NCBI GenBank assembly: GCA_025869455.1
Contig: JAOZVT010000678.1
Coordinates: 1-7,450, forward strand
Direction of reading: 5' to 3'
From: Prosthecobacter sp.
GTDB lineage: Bacteria > Verrucomicrobiota > Verrucomicrobiia > Verrucomicrobiales > Verrucomicrobiaceae
DNA length: 7,450 bases
Every line of letters begins with the position of its first letter. Positions within the stretch are counted from its first letter, which is position 1. Positions 1 to 4,696 of this stretch are shown in pieces. The notes below the pieces were generated by a model that did no database searches, was not told the origin of the DNA, and saw nothing but the letters and a program-made list of their open reading frames with translations. A program made the position numbers and the translations under genes.

Positions 1-1
1 C

Positions 2-1345
2 AATATAGTGGTGGACCCAGACGCCATTCAAACCAACCCACACTCATGGAAGCCAGTCATCAAAGTGCCAGATGATCAGGACTCAGGTAGAACACACTCC
101 TCAATAATAGGCGATGGATCAAAACCCCGAAGCAAAACTAGTGGCGTTTTGGGAACCAGTTTTATGCAGTTATTCGTTGGCAAGCGCGGGCGGATTCCTG
201 CAGGTCCGGTCCCAGTGAATCTGATATACCGGGATAAAGCAAATGTTGAGCTTCTAGCCGAAGCCAACTTCACTCTGGAGGTCGCACCTGCCGGATGGGA
301 AATGGATCCGGCGAATCGTAAAGTGAACCTATACACCCAAGATGGTAAGACAGAGCTTGATCAACCGATCGTCAAAACAAGCCAACGTGCTTCAAGAATC
401 GATTGGACAATCCAAGATGATGAATATGAGCGAAAACAATTCGCTTTTCAACTGCTCGCGATATGTGACGACAGCCTCATTGGTAAGCCTCTACAACTGC
501 ATGTTTATGCGCTTAATGCTCGGTATTCTGATGAGATTCCTGACGGTAGAAAAGATATGTTGGTTGTTAGCGGCTCTCAACGTGACCGTATGAAGAGGTG
601 TCAGTTACCTCAGGGAACCTTTATCGAAATATTCAGTGACCAAATATGGGTGGTTGAAAAAAATGCCAAAAATAATAAGTGGGTTTCTTTTGTAACCGAG
701 AGAGAAGGCATGTGTCCTGATGGAGTGCATGAGCTTGGAATCATCTGTGAGCGTGAAGGTGAAATTCTGTATCAGTCTAAAATCAAAGTGAGGGTCGAAG
801 ATCAATGGGGCTTACCTGAAAGTGAAACCAAATTGATCGTTCGTGATCCTAACAGAGTAGAACTTGAAAAAAACCCAATAATAACAGCGCACCGGCTACC
901 AAAAAACTTAGGGAAATGGGATGGGCAAACTTCAACTGGCGTGAGGACTAGACATTCTGAAGAAGGGTTGTCGTTTCCTTTGGTTTTTGAATGCAAAGGA
1001 GAAGAACTCGAAGGACCCTGGTGCATGAACTACTATTTCAAAAAGCCTCAGAAATCCGGAGATATTGCCATTGGCTGGAAAGCCCTGACTACTCCCACAA
1101 AAGAAGGATATATATATAATTCAAGTAATCATTTTCCAATTACTCAAACGAGCACTTTCTCACCTGGGCAAGTTCAAGAAATCTCAACCCTCATGTTATG
1201 GGTAGGGAATGATCAACCTGAGCATGACGGGCAAGGCAGTATCCCGCCTGGGATTCACGATATTGGCATCGAAATCTGTAACTTTAAAAATTCGAATTGG
1301 GTTCCAATTTATCGCGGCTCTGTAAGGCTTAAAGTGTCAGACTAG
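2..1345 (+). CDS. Unrecognised beta-rich protein with three related repeats, 5'-partial
   Basis: I do not recognise this protein. The frame is open from the left edge and ends at TAG; GTG at 8 or 11 could start it, but no upstream sequence is available to judge, so it is best treated as 5'-truncated. Counting from GTG at 8 there are 445 residues, with no signal peptide, membrane segment or catalytic motif that I can see. Three segments resemble each other: about residues 63-93, 236-263 and 412-443. Each has a Pro-x-Gly turn, then a strand (HELGIIC in the second, HDIGIEIC in the third), a short loop, and a closing strand ending in V-R-V, L-K-V or L-E-V. This suggests tandem Ig-like or other beta-sandwich domains of roughly 170 residues, an inference from periodicity alone. 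Base composition is visibly lower in G+C than the genes to the right (a spot-checked line at 661-720 is about 38% G+C), suggesting separate acquisition. It converges on the TIR-like gene. Confidence 0.8.
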   Translation, partial: NIVVDPDAIQTNPHSWKPVIKVPDDQDSGRTHSSIIGDGSKPRSKTSGVLGTSFMQLFVGKRGRIPAGPVPVNLIYRDKANVELLAEANFTLEVAPAGWEMDPANRKVNLYTQDGKTELDQPIVKTSQRASRIDWTIQDDEYERKQFAFQLLAICDDSLIGKPLQLHVYALNARYSDEIPDGRKDMLVVSGSQRDRMKRCQLPQGTFIEIFSDQIWVVEKNAKNNKWVSFVTEREGMCPDGVHELGIICEREGEILYQSKIKVRVEDQWGLPESETKLIVRDPNRVELEKNPIITAHRLPKNLGKWDGQTSTGVRTRHSEEGLSFPLVFECKGEELEGPWCMNYYFKKPQKSGDIAIGWKALTTPTKEGYIYNSSNHFPITQTSTFSPGQVQEISTLMLWVGNDQPEHDGQGSIPPGIHDIGIEICNFKNSNWVPIYRGSVRLKVSD

Positions 1346-1349
1346 GGTT

Positions 1350-1368
1350 CTGGGGAATAATTTTCCAG
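1350..1368 (+). terminator. Weak hairpin just after the first gene
   Basis: Five bases past the TAG stop lies an 8-bp stem: CTGGGGAA pairs with TTTTCCAG (including two G-T pairs) around the loop TAA. No T-tract follows (the next bases are ATTCTCG), so it is at best a poor intrinsic terminator or a 3'-end stabilising hairpin. Confidence 0.25.
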
Positions 1369-1464
1369 ATTCTCGAAGGATGATAGCCCCGACATGAGCG
1401 CCCTACGCGCGACTTTGCTAAAACGCCTGAAGGAGAGCACTGGCAGCGTGGCTGGAGTGCTGCG

Positions 1465-1484
1465 GGAAGGGTGACTAACCTTCC
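1465..1484. terminator. Weak hairpin between convergent genes
   Basis: GGAAGG and CCTTCC form a 6-bp stem around an 8-base loop. It lies between the 3' end of the left gene and the end of the open frame on the minus strand, where a bidirectional terminator would be expected. No T-tract follows on either strand, so termination is only suggested by position. Confidence 0.25.
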
Positions 1485-1498
1485 GTCTTGCAATAGTA

Positions 1499-1855
1499 TC
1501 ATTCATGATCTCCCGCGAGACGAAGTTCAGCTTTAAGAAATTTGGAAATGATTTTCTCCAGCGTGAGCCGTTCCTGCTCAGGATTGTGACGCAGTACATT
1601 ATTGGGAGAACCCTTGCCCCGCAATCTGCGGTCGATTTCAGTCATGCGGTCCAGGCAGCGTCCCAGACCACCTTGCAGAAACATGGCAGTCTCCTTCAAG
1701 GGCAGGACCGGATGGAGCTTTTGATCGTCGCAAAGCTTGCGAGTCCATGCAAACGCGGTTTTGGAGATTTCATGGATATAGGATTCGGGGAATGCATTCC
1801 AGAAGACCTGGCGAGAGGAACCGCTGAATTCGATGCCGGAGTAGCGGATCTTGCG
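1499..1855 (-). pseudogene. In-phase continuation of the TIR-like gene beyond its TGA
   Basis: Directly after the TGA at 1856-1858 the same frame stays open for 118 codons and ends at TGA 1499-1501. It has no ATG, GTG or TTG until a TTG at 1697-1699, so an ordinary independent gene would cover only the last 66 residues. The peptide starts RKIRYSGIEFSGSSRQVFW and continues with helical, charged sequence (for example EKIISKFLKAEL) that looks like genuine protein. Joined to the end of the preceding frame it reads VSLDLPN-stop-RKIRYSGIEF. This is a natural strand-turn-strand if the stop were Gly (GGA, one base from TGA). I read it as the C-terminal part of the TIR-like protein cut off by a nonsense codon, or reached by read-through. 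Alternatives are a sequencing error or a separate 66-residue protein from the TTG. Confidence 0.6.
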
Positions 1856-2641
1856 TCAGTTGGGAAGATCAAGGGAGACGCCTTGGGAGGTGTGGAAAAA
1901 GGCCCAGGGGGTGATCGCATCCTGTATGAATCGGTCATAGCTTTCCTGAACATATTCACGGATGAGATCATGGGCCGGGGAAGGACCCGTCAGGGCACCG
2001 ACCTGTGACTTCATCCATTCCCTCACCTTATCCTTGAACTCCGCGACCTCCATCGCCTGGATCTCCCTCTCGGAGCGCAGGGTGCCGTCCGGGCGTTTTT
2101 GCAGCCAGGTGAGGAAGAGGGGCCACTCTCGGAGAAGGTCATCATAGGACGGAAAGTCCGCCGGGATACCGTCAGCCTTCGATGCCAGATGAGCGTAGAA
2201 GTGGGCGCGTACTTCCCGGATCAGTAGATCCACCTTTCCCTCATGGGTGCGCAAATCAAATCCCGCGTGGTCAGAAAGGGCCTTTTTGACCGAGCCATGC
2301 TGCTGTTCCAGCACCAGGAGAACTTTCGAATGCAGCGGTGACTGACCATACCAGCATGCACCCAAATCCAGGCCGAGTTCATACGGCATGTTCATTCGGG
2401 CGGAATCACCCTTCTTCTTGGCAATGACCAACGAAAGATCATGGATGCTGTGCCTGCATTCACGAATCTGCTGGCGGATCTTTCCCATGCGCAACTCGCC
2501 TGAGTTGGAAATCTGTGCTGCCAACCGGGGCTCAAAACCGAGCTGTATCAGGACGAAAATGATCGCCCTTTGCAAGTCCCTGTAGTCGTCGCTGTAAGGG
2601 CAATTCACAAAGACCTGCCGTTCAAAGTCTTCGTCTGGCAT
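1856..2641 (-). CDS. TIR-like domain protein, possibly prematurely terminated
   Basis: This 261-residue cytoplasmic protein has no signal peptide or membrane segment. Residues about 8-150 look like a TIR or related Rossmann-type domain. An N-terminal strand with VFVNCPYSDDY (10-20) leads into a helix. SIHDLSLVI (65-73) looks like the third-strand region. MNMPYELGLDLG (83-94) resembles the 'N-V-x-Y-E-L-G' signature of TIR and TIR-like effectors, where the Glu (here E88) is the catalytic NADase residue; a hydrophobic strand KVLLVLEQ follows (106-113). A link around 160-195 precedes a second, unrecognised region (about 195-261) that appears to continue past the stop codon. The ATG start fits the onset of the conserved strand; there is no Shine-Dalgarno motif. 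The gene follows the DUF2188-type gene by 23 bases, so the two are probably co-transcribed. NAD hydrolysis or another nucleotide-linked defence role is inference from the motif; the family assignment is by eye. Confidence 0.7.
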   Translation of the reverse strand: MPDEDFERQVFVNCPYSDDYRDLQRAIIFVLIQLGFEPRLAAQISNSGELRMGKIRQQIRECRHSIHDLSLVIAKKKGDSARMNMPYELGLDLGACWYGQSPLHSKVLLVLEQQHGSVKKALSDHAGFDLRTHEGKVDLLIREVRAHFYAHLASKADGIPADFPSYDDLLREWPLFLTWLQKRPDGTLRSEREIQAMEVAEFKDKVREWMKSQVGALTGPSPAHDLIREYVQESYDRFIQDAITPWAFFHTSQGVSLDLPN

Positions 2642-2664
2642 GGTCAGTGAGCATTCGAGGGCAA

Positions 2665-2895
2665 TTAGTGTGTGGCGACGATGATTGACCGTTCGACATC
2701 AGCGTAACCTGATGGCTTATGAACAATCACCGAATAAACACCCCCCGACTTGTTCTTGGCATAGCTGATTGCCTTCTTTTGGTCGCTCAGGAGTCGAAGC
2801 GCCTTTTGGCCATCTGACCAGGCCACACGCCACTTCCCGCGACGTGGGATGACATGCAGCATCCGGGGCATAGTTCTGGGATCGACCGTTTCCAT
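2665..2895 (-). CDS. Small DUF2188-type protein
   Basis: A 76-residue protein resembling the DUF2188 family: a strand MLHVIPRRGKWRVAW (12-26), then SDQKKAISYAKNKSG (37-51), which is the helix that carries 'T-K-x-E-A-I-x-x-A' in the family, then a strand YSVIVHKPSG (54-63) matching the usual 'l-v-v-H-x-x-d-G', and a short tail. The family has no established biochemical function that I know of. METVDP at 2895 is the first possible start. Later ATGs at residues 9 and 12 lie nearer the family's usual beginning (M-x-H-V-V-P), and no Shine-Dalgarno motif decides between them. It is the first gene of a probable two-gene transcript with the TIR-like protein, so it may be a partner, inhibitor or regulator of it; only proximity supports that. 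Confidence 0.7.
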   Translation of the reverse strand: METVDPRTMPRMLHVIPRRGKWRVAWSDGQKALRLLSDQKKAISYAKNKSGGVYSVIVHKPSGYADVERSIIVATH

Positions 2896-2901
2896 ATTGG
2901 T

Positions 2902-2929
2902 ATTTTGACATCAGGTTGATTGATAACAA
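2902..2929 (-). promoter_or_regulatory. Candidate promoter for the DUF2188/TIR-like pair
   Basis: On the minus strand TTGTTA (2924-2929) and CAAAAT (2902-2907) are separated by 16 bases, a fair sigma-70-like match. The implied transcription start falls close to the ATG at 2895, so the message would be leaderless or start at one of the internal ATGs. The position is sensible, since the ahcY terminator lies just upstream, but the match is weak. Confidence 0.3.
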
Positions 2930-2962
2930 GAGGAAAGTCCCGAGCGACTGCATGCAGAAAGC

Positions 2963-2996
2963 AAAAACGCGGATGGCCTTTCGACCATCCGCGTTT
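2963..2996 (-). terminator. Intrinsic terminator of ahcY
   Basis: A perfect 12-bp inverted repeat, AAACGCGGATGG (2965-2976) and CCATCCGCGTTT (2985-2996), with an 8-base loop. Read on the minus strand the stem runs into TTTTT (2963-2967). It starts 37 bases past the ahcY TAA stop, which is typical of a Rho-independent terminator. On the plus strand only three Ts follow, so it works mainly in the ahcY direction. It also insulates the DUF2188/TIR-like pair from ahcY transcription. Confidence 0.9.
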
Positions 2997-3033
2997 CACG
3001 GTTTTGGGGTTTGAAAATCAGGCGGACGCCGGA

Positions 3034-4437
3034 TTAATACCGGTAATGATCCGTCTTGTACGGTCCTTCAACGGGCACGCCGATGTAGTCGGCCTGATCC
3101 TTGGAAAGCACGGTCAGCTTCACGCCGATCTTGGCCAGGTGCAGGCGGGCGACTTCTTCGTCCAACTTCTTCGGCAGGACGGTCACGCCGATGGGGCGGC
3201 TGTCCTTGGTTTCCCAAAGTTCGATCTGAGCCAGGGTCTGGTTGGTGAAGCTGTTGCTCATGACGAAGCTCGGGTGGCCAGTGGCGCAGCCGAGGTTCAC
3301 GAGACGGCCTTCAGCCAGCATGAAGATGCTGTTGCCAGCCGGGAAGGTGTACTTGTCCACCTGGGGCTTGATGTTCAGGCGCTTGACGTCTTTGCGCTCG
3401 TTGAGCTTGTCCACCTGGATTTCGTTGTCGAAATGGCCGATGTTACAGACGATAGCCTGATCCTTCATCTTCTCCATGTGCTCAAGGCGGATGATGTCCT
3501 TGTTGCCGGTGGTGGTGACGTAGATGTCGCCATAACCAAGAGTGTCTTCGATCGGCATGACGCGATGACCTTCCATGGCGGCCTGGAGGGCGCACACAGG
3601 GTCGATTTCCGTGACGATGACCTGAGCGCCCATGCCACGGAGGGCAGCGGCACAGCCTTTACCCACGTCGCCATAACCGCAGACGACGCCGACCTTGCCA
3701 GCGATCATCACGTCAGTAGCGCGCTTGATGCCGTCCAGAAGGGATTCGCGGCAGCCGTAGAGGTTGTCGAACTTGGACTTCGTGACGCTGTCGTTCACGT
3801 TGATAGCTGGGAAGAGCAGCTTGCCAGCACGCGCCATTTCATAGAGGCGATGCACACCGGTGGTGGTCTCTTCAGAGACGCCCTTCAGATCTTTGACGAT
3901 CGTGTGGAAAATGCCCGGCTGGTTTTTGGCGATGTCTTTGAGGAGGTCTTTGATGACCTTCACTTCGTGGTTGTCCGAAGGGGTGTTGACCCACTCGTCA
4001 CCGTTTTCCATTTCATAACCTTTGTGGATGAGGAGGGTCACGTCACCGCCGTCATCGACGATCAGTTGTGGGCCTTTTTCTCCTGGGAAGATGATGGCCT
4101 TCCAGGTGCACCACCAGTATTCTTCCAGAGTCTCGCCCTTCCAGGCGAAAACCGGCGTGCCTGTGGCAGCGATGCCAGCCGCAGCGTGGTCCTGGGTGGA
4201 GAAAATGTTGCAGGAAGCCCAGCGCACGTCAGCGCCCAGTTCCTTCAAGGTTTCGATGAGAACACCCGTCTGGATGGTCATGTGCAGGGAGCCTGTGATG
4301 CGAACACCAGCGAGAGGCTTCTTTGGGCCGTACTTCTCACGGGTCGCCATGAGTCCTGGCATTTCGCTTTCGGCGATGTCGAGTTCCTTGCGGCCAAAAT
4401 CGGCAAGGCCGATGTCTTTTACTTTATAGTCGGACAT
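3034..4437 (-). CDS. ahcY: Adenosylhomocysteinase (S-adenosyl-L-homocysteine hydrolase)
   Basis: This cytosolic, NAD-dependent enzyme reversibly hydrolyses S-adenosylhomocysteine to adenosine and homocysteine, relieving product inhibition of methyltransferases and feeding methionine recycling. The 467-residue product is full length. Visible landmarks: substrate-domain His in GSLHMTIQTG (H52); CNIFSTQDHAAA (76-87); the acidic VDDGGD (127-132); SEETTTGVHRLY (188-199); the catalytic Lys/Asp pair in NDSVTKSKFDNLYG (K220, D224); the NAD-binding glycine loop GYGDVGKG (254-261); NIGHFD (332-337); GHPSFVMSNSF (387-397); and the C-terminal KTDHYRY whose Lys and Tyr reach into the partner subunit's cofactor site. 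The segment around 147-185 corresponds to the insertion seen in many bacterial enzymes and absent from the mammalian form, explaining the extra length. The ATG is supported by normal N-terminal length; no Shine-Dalgarno motif is seen. The gene is monocistronic on this evidence, with its own terminator. Nothing is missing or odd. Confidence 0.98.
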   Translation of the reverse strand: MSDYKVKDIGLADFGRKELDIAESEMPGLMATREKYGPKKPLAGVRITGSLHMTIQTGVLIETLKELGADVRWASCNIFSTQDHAAAGIAATGTPVFAWKGETLEEYWWCTWKAIIFPGEKGPQLIVDDGGDVTLLIHKGYEMENGDEWVNTPSDNHEVKVIKDLLKDIAKNQPGIFHTIVKDLKGVSEETTTGVHRLYEMARAGKLLFPAINVNDSVTKSKFDNLYGCRESLLDGIKRATDVMIAGKVGVVCGYGDVGKGCAAALRGMGAQVIVTEIDPVCALQAAMEGHRVMPIEDTLGYGDIYVTTTGNKDIIRLEHMEKMKDQAIVCNIGHFDNEIQVDKLNERKDVKRLNIKPQVDKYTFPAGNSIFMLAEGRLVNLGCATGHPSFVMSNSFTNQTLAQIELWETKDSRPIGVTVLPKKLDEEVARLHLAKIGVKLTVLSKDQADYIGVPVEGPYKTDHYRY

Positions 4438-4483
4438 GTGTGGTGTGTCGTGGTTCAGGTTTGAGATGAAAATAACAAATCAT

Positions 4484-4497
4484 CGCATCAAGATGCG
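4484..4497. promoter_or_regulatory. Short inverted repeat in the ahcY leader
   Basis: CGCATC and GATGCG are arranged symmetrically around AA (6-2-6), 47 bases before the ahcY ATG and immediately downstream of its candidate -10. In DNA this could be an operator for a dimeric repressor. In RNA it would fold as a 5-bp stem with a CUUG loop. No known riboswitch consensus is recognised. Confidence 0.25.
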
Positions 4498-4499
4498 TT

Positions 4500-4530
4500 G
4501 ATATGTTCCTGCGCCGAGGGCGGGTGTCAA
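4500..4530 (-). promoter_or_regulatory. Candidate ahcY promoter
   Basis: On the minus strand a perfect -35 hexamer TTGACA (4525-4530) is followed after 19 bases by CATATC (4500-4505), a weak -10. The spacer is longer than optimal. It would give a leader of about 55-60 bases containing the 4484-4497 inverted repeat. Confidence 0.35.
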
Positions 4531-4625
4531 TCAGGGATTTGTGGGAATGCGCGGCAAAAATTTGCTTCAAAGAAGTGGGATCACAAAGGTGGTCGCAGAA
4601 ATGACAATTCAAACAGACGGAAATC

Positions 4626-4654
4626 TCTTCGCTAGATCATGCGTATGTTATAGT
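4626..4654 (+). promoter_or_regulatory. Candidate extended -10 promoter for the secreted cytochrome-like gene
   Basis: TGTTATAGT (4646-4654) is an extended -10 element (TG-n-TATAGT, five of six in the hexamer). The region 17 bases upstream (TCTTCG, 4626-4631) is a poor -35, as is common for extended -10 promoters. It would start transcription near 4661, about 36 bases before the ATG at 4697. Confidence 0.4.
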
Positions 4655-4696
4655 GGAGCCTTTTTTGCTCCGTCGGTTTGTTCCCCAGTTCCCCCC

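Noticed and set aside
1856..1858. UGA read as glycine (genetic code 25, as in Gracilibacteria/SR1)
   Set aside because: A glycine would suit the position, but the 4697-7423 gene ends at a TGA exactly at its family's C-terminus. Neither that gene nor ahcY has an internal TGA despite many glycines, so standard bacterial code applies.
1505..2008. 167-codon plus-strand frame opposite the TIR-like gene
   Set aside because: It overlaps the conserved minus-strand coding sequence and its in-phase extension, and the peptide has no recognisable features.
2920..4464. A 514-codon open frame on the plus strand, fully antisense to ahcY
   Set aside because: ahcY is certain from its motifs. The antisense frame gives a low-complexity, Asp/Val/His-rich peptide typical of the mirror of a high-GC, codon-biased gene, and it runs through the terminator hairpin.
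4655..4671. GGAGC/GCTCC inverted repeat with a T-rich loop before the secreted gene
   Set aside because: Only a 5-bp stem, with the Ts in the loop and not after it, and it overlaps the expected transcription start. It does not look like a terminator or known regulatory RNA.
4541..4696. N-terminal extension of the secreted protein by 52 residues from the upstream GTG/TTG-type start
   Set aside because: The extension would bury a clear signal peptide beginning at 4697, covers the likely promoter, and has non-coding character.
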